DNA of 64,000 nt from NCBI GenBank assembly GCA_037101405.1, contig AP017966.1:1-64000 (forward strand), in the 5' to 3' direction. Shown here piece by piece: positions 53,803 to 63,300 of this stretch. Each line of letters begins with the position of its first letter. Within the stretch, counting starts at the first letter, position 1. Made by a program: the position numbers and the translations under genes. The notes below the pieces were generated by a model. That model had not been told where the DNA came from and did not search any database. It was given only the letters and a program-made list of their open reading frames with translations. This DNA comes from Candidatus Megaera polyxenophila (GTDB lineage Bacteria; Pseudomonadota; Alphaproteobacteria; Rickettsiales; Rickettsiaceae).

Positions 53803-54490
53803 GTCTATTTGTCCTTATTTTTGTTTGTCTTTGTTTCAACGTGTCTTTATGTCCACAAATATAATTATAGACATTTTGTATTTCCAAGGTAGCTTTGCCG
53901 CTTGGTTCGTATTCTTGTACCCCTTGGCCATTAGTACTTGCATGTACGTAGCAAAGTCTCTGCACTATCATTTGTGGGCAGATATTAATACTATCGCCGT
54001 ATTTATTAATTAGTGCTTCTTTTGCTTCTTCAGCTAAAGAGCTTGTATGATGTATTGCATTAAATACTAAGATAAAAGGCTTATTTGCCATTTTAGCTAG
54101 CCCAATCGTATTATCAATTGCCTGCAAGTCAAAAAGATTAGGTCTACATGGAATTATAATAATATCTGATATTTCAGACGCTATTTGTGAGTCTCGTTGC
54201 GAGTGTGGCGGGGTATCTATAAATATTTCCTTGATATTATTTTCACAAGCCACATTTATAACATTATTTAATCTGGCAGCGAATGATGAAGTAACTAAAG
54301 GTTCATTATTAACCCCTCTTACGTCTGCCCACATAGTTGCACTTGCTTGAGGGTCAATATCTATTATTAAAGAATTGTTGCCTTGTAATTTTGATTGTAC
54401 TGCAAGATTAATAGCTAAAGTTGTTTTGCCTGCTCCACCTTTTTGAGACATGACCGAGTATACTTTTACTTTATGTTGTATTGTGGACAT
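53795..54490 (-). CDS. parA: ParA-family partition ATPase, second cassette
   Basis: The protein is 231 aa, Walker A SQKGGAGKTTLA, switch LIIDIDPQASATMW and FIDTPPHSQRDS. Like the first copy it has no N-terminal HTH. Its start is ringed by GACA/TGTC motifs upstream. It forms a type Ib system with the RHH protein. Confidence 0.9.
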   Translation of the reverse strand: MSTIQHKVKVYSVMSQKGGAGKTTLAINLAVQSKLQGNNSLIIDIDPQASATMWADVRGVNNEPLVTSSFAARLNNVINVACENNIKEIFIDTPPHSQRDSQIASEISDIIIIPCRPNLFDLQAIDNTIGLAKMANKPFILVFNAIHHTSSLAEEAKEALINKYGDSINICPQMIVQRLCYVHASTNGQGVQEYEPSGKATLEIQNVYNYICGHKDTLKQRQTKIRTNRHE

Positions 54491-54610
54491 GTCTATATAT
54501 CAACCTGTAGAATTATTGGTATTGTCTATACAACAACATATATACTCGCAGACATCAAGATATTAATACATGTGGACAATTATATTCCTAGACATGTTGA
54601 TAATTAGACA
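54485..54610. repeat. GACA/TGTC motif cluster upstream of the second parA
   Basis: The palindrome GACATGTC (54486-54493), TTGTCTATACAA (54522-54533), GTGGACAATT, CCTAGACATG and TTAGACAAC occur within 130 bases upstream of the minus-strand parA. Further TGTC-type repeats lie at 53803-53880 around the parA end and the RHH start. A centromere/operator is likely. The rest of 54491-54769 holds no convincing gene. Confidence 0.45.
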
Positions 54611-54769
54611 ACAGAAAAAAGCAATTATGTGTTCTAGCTTGTTCTTTAAGCTTAAGCAATGATTAAGTACCAAGCCCCAGATAAAAGTAAAGGAAACCAA
54701 GATTAAGAAGATAGGTAAACTAAATAGTCTTAACCTAGAGAAAGTAAACAACTTGAGAGCAAGGCCTTT

Positions 54770-55231
54770 TTAATATACTTCGTGAGTGTTATTACCACTT
54801 AAAGCAACATTAGTGGTAGTATTATGTTCTTCAATTTGAGGGTGTATTTCTTCAGTACCAAAACCTAACAAGTTTTCAAAATCACTTAAATCTTGTTCAG
54901 AGTTAACGTCTTCTTCTTTAGGTAAGTATTTTTCTAATACCACTTCCATTTCTTTAGAAGGGGTAAAAGTATTAACAGCATCTTGTAATATTTGTTGTAA
55001 CTTATATTTTGCTACTTTATATTCAAGGCTATTAGAATCATCTTTAAGATTATTTTGTTCGTAGTATTGTAATAGGGAATTAAGCATTTTTATATTGTTG
55101 TGCTTTATGCTTAACCTAAAATAAATACCATCATTGTAAGTTAAATCAATAATAAAATTTTGCTTCAACAGTTTAATTACAGAGTTGCTGTCATCCCATC
55201 TACAGTAATCGGATAGTAATTTTTCTTTCAT
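54770..55231 (-). CDS. ankyrin-like/TPR-like hypothetical protein, 153 aa
   Basis: It starts KLLSDYCRWDDSNSVIKLLKQ and continues TYNDGIYFRLSIKHNNIKML and LLQYYEQN, which resembles degenerate ankyrin repeats found in rickettsial proteins. The tail is acidic and asparagine-rich. It starts one base after the 393-aa gene, so both are made together. A partner or immunity role to that protein is possible, but not shown. Confidence 0.5.
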   Translation of the reverse strand: MKEKLLSDYCRWDDSNSVIKLLKQNFIIDLTYNDGIYFRLSIKHNNIKMLNSLLQYYEQNNLKDDSNSLEYKVAKYKLQQILQDAVNTFTPSKEMEVVLEKYLPKEEDVNSEQDLSDFENLLGFGTEEIHPQIEEHNTTTNVALSGNNTHEVY

Positions 55232-55232
55232 T

Positions 55233-56414
55233 TTATACCTCTTCTAAAGCTTCTCCTAACAAATTAATTTCTTTATCAATTTCATTTTTAAATATCATAG
55301 CGTTTTCTTGGTAAACAAGTTTTAAATTACTTATACCTTCTGAATATATATTAGGGTCATATGCTTGATTAAATGCTTTTATAATCAATTCTTTGATGTG
55401 TGTTCCTAGATCAATATTGCTAAAATATGCACGAAACCCTTTTATTTGTTGATCAAAGACATCTAGTAATTTATTAGTTTGTTTTCTTATTATATCATTA
55501 GATGCTTGCCTTATTCTTACAGTTGCTTCTGTTCCATCAAAAAAAAGACTGTTAGTAATATCTTGTTGATTACTTACTTCTGTTATAAAGTTAAATGATG
55601 TAATATCATTTAAGTCTATTGGATCATGCCATTGATTTAATCCAAAAGCTATCTTTAAGGCTATGTCTATGCAATCTCTATATTGATCCGGATTAGGTCC
55701 AATATTGTCTTTATTAGCAGGAGTATATATTTTTTGTTTTAATGGAGCTATAATTTCAATATGTTCTTCATCTCCTCTAAAAAGCCTTATATTATTAACC
55801 GTAAGATGCTTACTAAAATCTGGATTACTTGGATCTATTACTATAATTTTCTTCGTATACATATAAAGTACTATAGTATGAGTCTCAGGCTTTTCATCTT
55901 TCATTATTATGGAACCATCATCATTTCTAGCAAATATATCAATCAAAACAGATTTGTTCTTTAGCGTTTTTAAGCAATCGCCTTGGTTTTTTTTAATAAA
56001 ACTTTGATACTGTTCCAGCTCTTTCGAGTAAATTTCTAATGAACTAATTTTAGGTATAAACTTTTCACCTAAAACTAATATATCTTTATTTGGTTTAGTA
56101 AATTCTCCATCTGGTATTATATCTCTAGACAACTTTTTAAGTTGCTCTTGTGATTCTTGCTCGTATCTCTCAAATTCCTTATACCGTGTAATTAGATTGT
56201 GTTTTTCAGTAGCAACTCTTTTAATAGTCTCTTCTACTACCTCAGTTCTTAGAGATGCATCATGAGAAGAAAAACTTCTAGCTTTGAAAGTGGTAGGAGT
56301 AATTGAGTATTTATCTGTCTCTCCAAATATCTTGAGTGCTTGTGGGTCGTCTTCTTCTAAAGGCTTTGTATCAATAAACAGTTGAGGACGCACTTTCATT
56401 TTCATAGTAACCAA
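55233..56414 (-). CDS. possible CE-clan cysteine protease-like protein
   Basis: The protein is 393 aa. The N-terminal part is charged with a coiled-coil stretch (about 55-100). The central part has ETHTIVLYMYTKKIIVIDPSN (His179, Asp194) followed by NPDQYRDCIDIALKIAFG (Gln244, Cys248), a spacing compatible with the His-Asp-Gln-Cys site of CE-clan (ULP/YopJ-like) deubiquitinases, known as effectors in intracellular bacteria. This is my reading of a short motif, so confidence is moderate. No signal peptide. Upstream AAATATCC region has no clear promoter. Confidence 0.45.
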   Translation of the reverse strand: MVTMKMKVRPQLFIDTKPLEEDDPQALKIFGETDKYSITPTTFKARSFSSHDASLRTEVVEETIKRVATEKHNLITRYKEFERYEQESQEQLKKLSRDIIPDGEFTKPNKDILVLGEKFIPKISSLEIYSKELEQYQSFIKKNQGDCLKTLKNKSVLIDIFARNDDGSIIMKDEKPETHTIVLYMYTKKIIVIDPSNPDFSKHLTVNNIRLFRGDEEHIEIIAPLKQKIYTPANKDNIGPNPDQYRDCIDIALKIAFGLNQWHDPIDLNDITSFNFITEVSNQQDITNSLFFDGTEATVRIRQASNDIIRKQTNKLLDVFDQQIKGFRAYFSNIDLGTHIKELIIKAFNQAYDPNIYSEGISNLKLVYQENAMIFKNEIDKEINLLGEALEEV

Positions 56415-56625
56415 ATAATTTTATATATAGCTTAAGTATATCCTGTTCTATTTCTAATTCAAAAGAAAAATATAAATAACAGAGAGAGGTTGAGATAGAA
56501 CAGAGAGGATATCAAAAAACCCATCTTAAAAAGTACACTTTGCAATATCCAATATTGACATATCTTTTTTAATGTCTCAAAATGCCTTTCTTGTAAAAGT
56601 TAAGATAATATGAGACTAAATAAAT

Positions 56626-57177
56626 ATGCACTTGGTAGGATATGCCAGAGTCAGCTCAGTAGGTCAATCTCTGGAAGTACAACTCGATAAACTAGCTCAC
56701 TGTAATAAGCTATTTCAGGAAAAGGCTAGCGGTAACTTAAACCAGCGTCCCCAGCTACAAGCGTGCATAGAATACGTCAGGGAAGGGGACGTGTTAGTCG
56801 TTACCCGTTTAGATCGCCTTGCACGTTCAACTCTACATTTATGCCAAATAGCCGACACATTAGCCCGTAAATCAGTCCATCTAAAAGTCATAGACCAAAA
56901 TATAGATACTAGCGATGCAACGGGTCGTCTTCTTTTTAATATGCTAGCCGCTATTAGTCAGTTTGAAAATGAAATACGCACTGAACGCCAAATGGAAGGT
57001 ATTATCAAAGCCAAAGAAAAAGGCGTTGGCTTCGGTAGAAAAAAACAACTTAAAACGACTGATATCACTAATTTACACCAGAAACGCCAAGACGGCATAC
57101 TGATAAAAGAACTAATGCGGGAATATAAATTATCTAAAGCTACTATCTATCGCTATTTGCAACAAACAGAGCAATAG
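56626..57177 (+). CDS. serine recombinase / resolvase
   Basis: The protein is 183 aa. Catalytic YARVSSVGQSLEVQ (Ser near residue 10), LVVTRLDRLARS and the C-terminal HTH (KELMREYKLSKATIYRYLQQ) match Tn3-type resolvase/invertase. It could resolve plasmid multimers or be a transposon remnant. The CDS is complete; no associated transposase or res site was found. Confidence 0.9.
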   Translation: MHLVGYARVSSVGQSLEVQLDKLAHCNKLFQEKASGNLNQRPQLQACIEYVREGDVLVVTRLDRLARSTLHLCQIADTLARKSVHLKVIDQNIDTSDATGRLLFNMLAAISQFENEIRTERQMEGIIKAKEKGVGFGRKKQLKTTDITNLHQKRQDGILIKELMREYKLSKATIYRYLQQTEQ

Positions 57178-57354
57178 TCCATATTGACTGTGTTGGTGAT
57201 CAAAAAAAACGTTTATCTTGGTTTTGTCTTCGTCTTCGGTTATAACTAACTCACGCATATTACATTAAATCGCATTCTTGAGATTAGATATATAGAAGGG
57301 GTCTAAATAAAATATTTACACTCTATAAAAGAATAAAAATTTTACAGTTAAAAA

Positions 57355-58110
57355 ATGACATGTAACTTATGTAAAAAACCAAATGTTCTATTGAGAAACT
57401 CACACATTATCCCAGCAAGTATTTGTCGGTCTGTAGCTGGAACCGAAGGAAGGATTATTAGTGATAAAACTTATGATAAGAGGAGTCGAAGTGGTGTTTA
57501 TGATCAAATCGTTTGTGATGAATGCGAAAAATTATTTAACGAATGGGACGATGCTATAATAAAGTTTCGTAAACAAATATTAGATAATCTACCAAAAAAT
57601 AAACCATTACCATATTTCATCACAATAGAGAATTATGAGTATTCTAAGATAAAGTTGTTTTTTATCTCGCTTTTATGGAGAGCGGATGTCTGTGATCATA
57701 TTTTTTTTGAAGATGTTGACGTTGGTGAATTTCATCGCAATCGATTATCTAGTATGATACTAAATGGGAATCCAGGTGATATAGATGATTATACAGTAAT
57801 GCTCAATTTTTTCGTTGGCGGTGAAAAGCATCCTTTCATAAAAAAAGTAATAAAAGATAAAAGTTTAGATAATATTGTATTTTATAAATTTTATATAGCT
57901 GGGTTGGTAGTATTAGTAAAATGTAGTAAAAGTAATATTCAAGGTGCGGAGTATTTACTAAATCCAAATGAACCAGCCAGAATTTATTTGGGTAATTTTT
58001 ATGACTCTGGCCATTTTCAAGAGGTGTGCGTAAACTTAAAAAATCATGAAAATTCTAAACATCGTTCATCTCATTGTGAGTCAGGAAAGAAAAAACCACC
58101 CAAAAAATAA
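57355..58110 (+). CDS. zinc-finger / HNH-like protein
   Basis: The protein is 251 aa. CxxC (CNLCKK) with SHIIPASI and a second CxxC (CDECEKLFNEWDD) make a treble-clef-like zinc site seen in HNH-type and related uncharacterised families. The rest is not recognised. It lies between a resolvase and the second cold-shock/HU block. A nuclease role is possible. Confidence 0.55.
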   Translation: MTCNLCKKPNVLLRNSHIIPASICRSVAGTEGRIISDKTYDKRSRSGVYDQIVCDECEKLFNEWDDAIIKFRKQILDNLPKNKPLPYFITIENYEYSKIKLFFISLLWRADVCDHIFFEDVDVGEFHRNRLSSMILNGNPGDIDDYTVMLNFFVGGEKHPFIKKVIKDKSLDNIVFYKFYIAGLVVLVKCSKSNIQGAEYLLNPNEPARIYLGNFYDSGHFQEVCVNLKNHENSKHRSSHCESGKKKPPKK

Positions 58111-58144
58111 AAAAATTTTGATAAAAAGGTGAGAGCTACAATTA

Positions 58145-58356
58145 TTATATCAATTTAATATTAGTAGCCGATAACTTGCCGTACTGCTTTTCTGTTTCAA
58201 AACTGACCTTTGTTCCTGGGTCAAGCTTCCTAATATCTAGGTGTTGTACTGCCGAGATATGGACAAACACGTCTCTTGATTTATCGCTAGGTGTAGCGGC
58301 TCTATAAAGCCGTAACCCTTAGTAGAATTAAACCATTTAATAGTCCCAGTTTGCAT
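58145..58356 (-). pseudogene. cold-shock protein gene, frameshifted
   Basis: Minus strand reads [20 protein letters not shown] and then needs one extra base near 58295 to continue SDKSRDVFVHISAV and end [10 protein letters not shown]. It is a near-copy of the intact gene at 30860. Loss of one base probably inactivates it. Confidence 0.8.
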
Positions 58357-58377
58357 AATAATACACCTTATCTAACC

Positions 58378-58653
58378 TTATTTGTTGCAGGCATCCTTCA
58401 GCTTCTGTCCTACCTTGAACTTAGGTTGATTATAAGCGGCAATTTTTAACGCCTCACCAGTTCTTGGATTACGACCTGACCTTGCTGCTATTTTACTGAC
58501 GCTAAAATTACCAAAGCCAACAAGGGATATTTCCTTTCCTTCTCCTATCGCATCAATTACCGAAGAAGTAAATATATCAATAGCCTTTTCTGCTTCCTTT
58601 TTTGTGCATCCATGTTGATTTGCGATATGGTCGATAAATTCTTGTTTATTCAT
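58378..58653 (-). CDS. HU-family DNA-binding protein, second copy
   Basis: The protein is 91 aa, near identical to 31087-31362 (differences such as SGRNPRTGEALKIAAYNQP). The arm RSGRNPRTG and the KKLKDACNK-type end are kept. Part of the repeated cold-shock/HU/61-aa block. Confidence 0.9.
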   Translation of the reverse strand: MNKQEFIDHIANQHGCTKKEAEKAIDIFTSSVIDAIGEGKEISLVGFGNFSVSKIAARSGRNPRTGEALKIAAYNQPKFKVGQKLKDACNK

Positions 58654-58688
58654 GGTTTTTCTCTAAATTAATTGTTTATTATTTTTAC

Positions 58689-58886
58689 TTATGCACAATC
58701 CTTATACAGTGGATTATTATTGCTTTTCCCTATACTACCCTGAGCATCGGTATCAACTAGTTTGTACTTGCCGTTTGTATTTTGTTCAAGCCATTGTCCC
58801 AGTTTATCCAATGGTACGTGCATTTCAGCGGAGTACAACCAGTTCAAAATCATATTTTTAGGTAATGTTGAACTTTCCTTGTTCAT
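58689..58886 (-). CDS. small conserved hypothetical, 65 aa (paralogue at 33831)
   Basis: The product reads STLPKNMILNWLYSAEMHVP, LGQWLEQNTNGKYKLVDTD. It is a close relative of 33831-34016, so the gene is real. Unknown function; it lies next to an HU gene here and 2.5 kb from one there. Confidence 0.65.
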   Translation of the reverse strand: MNKESSTLPKNMILNWLYSAEMHVPLDKLGQWLEQNTNGKYKLVDTDAQGSIGKSNNNPLYKDCA

Positions 58887-58973
58887 ATTTATAGATTTTA
58901 ATTATTTTAAGGTAGATTTATTATTAAATAAGATTAGATAGCAAGTCTTGTTATTAATAAAGATTTTTTATTA

Positions 58974-59279
58974 TCATTTCCATAAATATTTCATTATCAG
59001 AATAGCAATAGATAAAATAAGAGTGATTATTTCTGCAATAATTAACGGAATTGAGTTAATCATGATGCCATAAATTAGCCAAAGTACTACTCCAAAAGTA
59101 TAAATTAAATACATAGTAGCTGATATAGCTTTTGCTGAGCGTTCTTTGCATAATTTTATTATTTGAGGAATAAGCGATACAGTGCCGCAAAATGCAGCAG
59201 CGTAGCCTATTAATTCGGAAAGGCACAGTTCATTCGTCCAAGCCCATTCCGTTATTGTGTTATACAATTTTTTCTCCAT
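58974..59279 (-). CDS. SemiSWEET (MtN3/PQ-loop) sugar transporter
   Basis: The protein is 101 aa with three membrane helices: IGYAAAFCGTVSLIPQIIKL (PQ motif), SATMYLIYTFGVVLWLIYG and IAEIITLILSIAIL. This is the half-unit of SWEET sugar uniporters, which dimerise to transport sugars. It could let the cell take up host sugars. No link to the metabolic cluster is visible by position. Confidence 0.8.
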   Translation of the reverse strand: MEKKLYNTITEWAWTNELCLSELIGYAAAFCGTVSLIPQIIKLCKERSAKAISATMYLIYTFGVVLWLIYGIMINSIPLIIAEIITLILSIAILIMKYLWK

Positions 59280-59316
59280 ATTTAATTTGTTGGAATGTTC
59301 GCAAATATTTTAACAG

Positions 59317-59532
59317 CTAATACAGGCAATATTTTCTGCTCAGTCTAATTTTTGTTATTTTGCTAAGCCAAGAGTATAGTTCCAACTGATTTTTACAAGC
59401 AATAAATTTGTGTCCTCCTCTTTTACTATCAAAAGCACCCCAAGAACAAATTAGAGTAATACCGCCGAATAAATCATCTTGCCTATAGAGGTGGTAATAT
59501 CTGTTTAACTTTTTAAATTGTAGCAAAACCAT
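59317..59532 (-). CDS. WGR-domain protein, 71 aa
   Basis: It reads RYYHLYRQDDLFGGITLICSWGAFDSKRGGHKFIA, a WGR-type sequence (W-G-x-x-x-x-xGG). WGR domains are often linked to DNA repair or conjugation modules. Here it precedes TraD on the minus strand. Function unknown. Confidence 0.65.
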   Translation of the reverse strand: MVLLQFKKLNRYYHLYRQDDLFGGITLICSWGAFDSKRGGHKFIACKNQLELYSWLSKITKIRLSRKYCLY

Positions 59533-59552
59533 CCTATCATTATCTTTCCGTA

Positions 59553-60029
59553 TTATTTTTGCATGGTTTCTTCTATAACTTCAATATTGTATTTACAAGA
59601 AGATGTTTGGAGTTTTGACTTGAGGTTTTTAAGATTATTAACAAGGCCGTACCATTCATGACGGAAGCGGTTATAATGCAGACCACAGGAACGTATAAAG
59701 TCTCTAGTATCGCTATTTAGCTCAGTTTCAAATTTCAGGATTACTGGCGTTTTATCTTGCTTTTCTTTGTTAAAAGCAGTCTGACCTTTTGAGTTCCAAG
59801 CACTTCTTATTGAGTCATTATTTTTTAAATCATCATTTAAGGAAATCAAAGCGCCATATAAAGTATTAGCTGGTAAATGATCAAGACCAGCTTTAACTAC
59901 AAGTCCGCCAATTTCAATTAAATGACGGGTACGCATTTTTTGTTCTTTAAGTCTTAATCTAGTTTCCTCAAGCATTAATCTGTTTTTCTTTTGCTCAAGT
60001 TTTACTTTTTGTTCTTCAATATCTGGCAT
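59553..60029 (-). CDS. traD: TraD-like conjugal transfer protein (Ti type)
   Basis: The protein is 158 aa. RTRHLIEIGGLVVKAGLDHL and PANTLYGALISL match the small TraD of Ti-type conjugation systems, a relaxosome accessory. The N-terminus is a coiled coil. It is divergent from traA across 330 bases, the usual place of oriT. The C-terminal part (from about residue 100, CGLHYNRFRHEWYG) looks like an added domain. Confidence 0.8.
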   Translation of the reverse strand: MPDIEEQKVKLEQKKNRLMLEETRLRLKEQKMRTRHLIEIGGLVVKAGLDHLPANTLYGALISLNDDLKNNDSIRSAWNSKGQTAFNKEKQDKTPVILKFETELNSDTRDFIRSCGLHYNRFRHEWYGLVNNLKNLKSKLQTSSCKYNIEVIEETMQK

Positions 60030-60359
60030 AAATAATAATTGCTATTTTAAGGTTTAATGTACTAGCTAATAACAAAAAATATGTTAAGTATCAAATAATA
60101 ACTTAAAAACAAACAGGTTATTTCATTTAAATATCACTTTAATACAATATCAAACCCCGTAGCCTACCAAACCTATTTTATAAAGTTAAAACTATCCTTT
60201 TGTATTACTGATTATTATTCGTGAATTGTTACAAAATTATAATATCTCTTTGTATAGCAAAAGTGGTATACGCAATATATGTTGTAAACAACATGTGCTT
60301 ATAGTAGGGTAATTTAAAATAATATTATCAAAACTTAGTACTAAATTAGTAATTCATAA
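60030..60359. other. traD-traA divergent region, candidate oriT
   Basis: 330 bases with no gene. It has a perfect inverted repeat ATGTTGT/ACAACAT (60279-60285 and 60288-60294, two-base spacer), ATACGCAATA at 60268-60277 and AT-rich flanks. In Ti-type systems oriT lies between divergent transfer genes; no nick-site consensus was recognised here, so the oriT assignment is positional. Confidence 0.45.
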
Positions 60360-63300
60360 ATGGCAATTCAATTCGCAAGAATAGAAATAGTTACTAGAAG
60401 CTCTGGCGGTAGTGCCTGTTGTAAGGGAGCATATAACGCTCGTACTAAGGTAAAAGATGAAAAAACAAATGTAACTTATAACTTCTCCCATAAAGGAGAT
60501 AATGTTTACCATACTGTTTTACTTCCACAGCATGTAAATAAAAAGTTTTCTTCCGTTTCGGAATTCATGAATTTAGTAGAATCTTTTGAGAAGAGAAAAG
60601 ATAGCCAATTACTAAAAGATATAGTAGTTGCTCTACCTGATGATAAAGAATTAAGTTTGCAGGATAGAATAAATATTACGCACCTACTTATAGAAAAAAG
60701 AGGATGGGTAAAAGAGGGGCTAGGAGTACAAGTTGATATTCATAAACCCCATGACGGAGAGAAGAACTGGCACGCACATTTACTTGTTACTACCCGTAGA
60801 TTTAATGAGAATGGTTTAGGTTTTGGGGCGAAAGCTACTGACTTAAACCCAGAATTTAAGAAAGCCGGTAACAAAGCCTTTGTTATACCTGAGCCTGAGC
60901 AAATCCATGAAGATTTAAGAGATATCATAAACGATTACTTTAAGATGCTGGGTCTAGACAAAAGAGTTGATAGCATAGGTATTAACCCACAAGAACACAT
61001 CGGCCCTGTTCGTATGAGAAGCGTAATGAATGCTGCGGTTGCCCGTAACGAGGAAAGAAAAATTGCTGAGGTAGAGCATTTAAGTAACGGGGCAATGGTT
61101 CTTGATAAAGTAACTCGTAATATGAGTGTATTTAGCAGTAGTGATTTAAAACAAGCCGTTAAATGTATCACGGGTACAGAAGCACAAGAAAGATTAGTAG
61201 AAGAGGCGTTAGCAGGTAAGTCCGTGATTAATCTATTTGATACGGAAGGCAAAAAAACAAACCTTTACACTACGACAAACGTTAGAGCTGAAGAAGAGAA
61301 GATAATGAGATTAGCGGGTTATGTGTCTGCTGAGAAGAATATTATATCGCTTGGAGGTAGTAAAGCTGCAAATATAATTAACAAGCTGATTAGCGATGAA
61401 AAAGCTACTAATAGCAGATTTTTCGATGAACAAGAAAAGGCTTTATCAGAGCTGCTACTTGGAGATGGAGGCGTTAGGATATTAAGAGGTAGAGCGGGAA
61501 GCGGTAAATCTTACGTACTCGGTCAGGTTTGTAAGGTTAGCGGGAGTGTAGGGGTAAATGTCATAGGACTAGCACCGACCCACAAAGCAAAGCTCGAGCT
61601 AGCAAAAGTCGGTTACGAGCAAAACGATACTGTTAAAGGTATGTTATTTAAGCTAGCAAATGGAAGGTTTAGTCTACCTAAAGCTAGTTTAATCGTAGTA
61701 GATGAAGCTGGAATGGTAGGCAACGATGATTATCAGGAATTACTACGGGTGGCGGCTACTCGCAAATGTAACGTAATACTTAGCGGCGATGAGAGGCAAT
61801 TATCTTCGGTTCAGCGCGGGGGGATGTTTGAAGTCCTAGCAGAGAAACAGGGCAGTAGTACTGTATTTGACATTAAGAGACAGAGTAGTAATTGGGGTAA
61901 GGAGGTATCTAGTTGTTTTGCGGGTGGTAGGGTTTTAGAGGGTCTTACAATATTAGAGCGTAATGAGCGTATCAAGTGGAGCGGTAATGCTGATAAATCA
62001 ATGCAGGAGTTACTTGGAAACTGGAACGGTAGCAAATACGATATCAGTGATAGAATCATACTAGCTGTAGAGAATAAGCACGTAAACGCCTTAAATGCAG
62101 GAGCAAGGCAGTATCTAAAAGCCAATGGCAAACTAGAGGGAGAAGAGATATCGGTAAGCGGTAATTACTATATGAAAGGCGATAGAGTGCTGATTACCGG
62201 TACTAATAAGGAGCTTGGAGTAATCAATGGTGATTTAGGAGAAGTATTACACGTATCAACAGAGAAGTTTATTATATCAATCTTGGGGAGTGAAAAGACA
62301 ATTGAGTTTAACCCTAAGGAATATGACGGATTTAAGCATGGATATGCAACCACAATATTTAAAGCACAAGGCGCATCAATTAAAGATGTTTATGTATTCC
62401 ATGATAAATTCTCCGGTATTCGTAACAGTTATGTATCGTTATCAAGGCATATAGACGAGTTAAAACTGTATACCAATAGGGAATCAACTGCCGATATTAA
62501 TATACTTGAAAAGCAGCTTAGTAGAGATTTTGATAAGGGAAGCAGCTTGCAGTATTCAACAGCAGAAGAGATAAGATATAGAAATAATCTAGAAGTAGGG
62601 AAAAAAACATTAAAAGGTAAATTCTTGCTCGGAGTAGTAAGTGTAATAGACAAGGTGCTTGATAAATACATTCCTAGTTCCGAATATTATAATTACAAAG
62701 AGCCCACCCGTGCTAGTGCCAGCGTAGAGCAAGTCATTGATAATGTTGCTTTGGAGGAAGAAGCAACTGGATTCAGCGCTGAACATAAAATAGCCGTAGG
62801 TGAGAATGGAGGAAACAGGATAAGTGATGCACTTAGCGGAATAAGTACTACTAACAAGCCAAAGATGACTGCTAAAGAGAAGTTTTATACAAATGCCGAT
62901 TATGCACGTGGTCAAAAAAGTAGAGTTGACTTAAAAGCCGAGTGGAACAAGGAAGCAGAGGAATTAAGGAATCACTTAAGATTTAAGTCGGAAATCGTGG
63001 CAAGAGATTTACTTGGTGAGCCTAACAAGAGATTGTCAAACGGCAGAGAGTTAAGATATGGAGAACACGGCAAAATAGCAGTGCGTATTAGCGGAGAAAA
63101 AGCGGGTATGTGGCATGATTTTAGTAGTGATAAAGGAGGAGACCTATTTGACCTAGTCCAGCACGTAAGAGGCGGAGAGTTTAAGACGGCAGCAGAGTAT
63201 TTGCGTGGGGTAGTAGGTATGGAAAGTACCGGTAACTTGAGATTAGTATATGACCATAATAACAGTAATCAATATGTAGACCACTTAAAAGCTAAAAGGC

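Noticed and set aside
54563-54751. 62-codon minus-strand frame upstream of parA
   Set aside because: Hydrophobic but without ribosome site or homologue; lies in the GACA/TGTC motif region that better fits a partition site.
30272-62022. Single AGTTTCCAA/TTGGAAACT copies at 30272, 36921 and 62014
   Set aside because: Isolated copies inside coding sequence, not clustered or paired; expected by chance for a 9-mer in AT-rich DNA.
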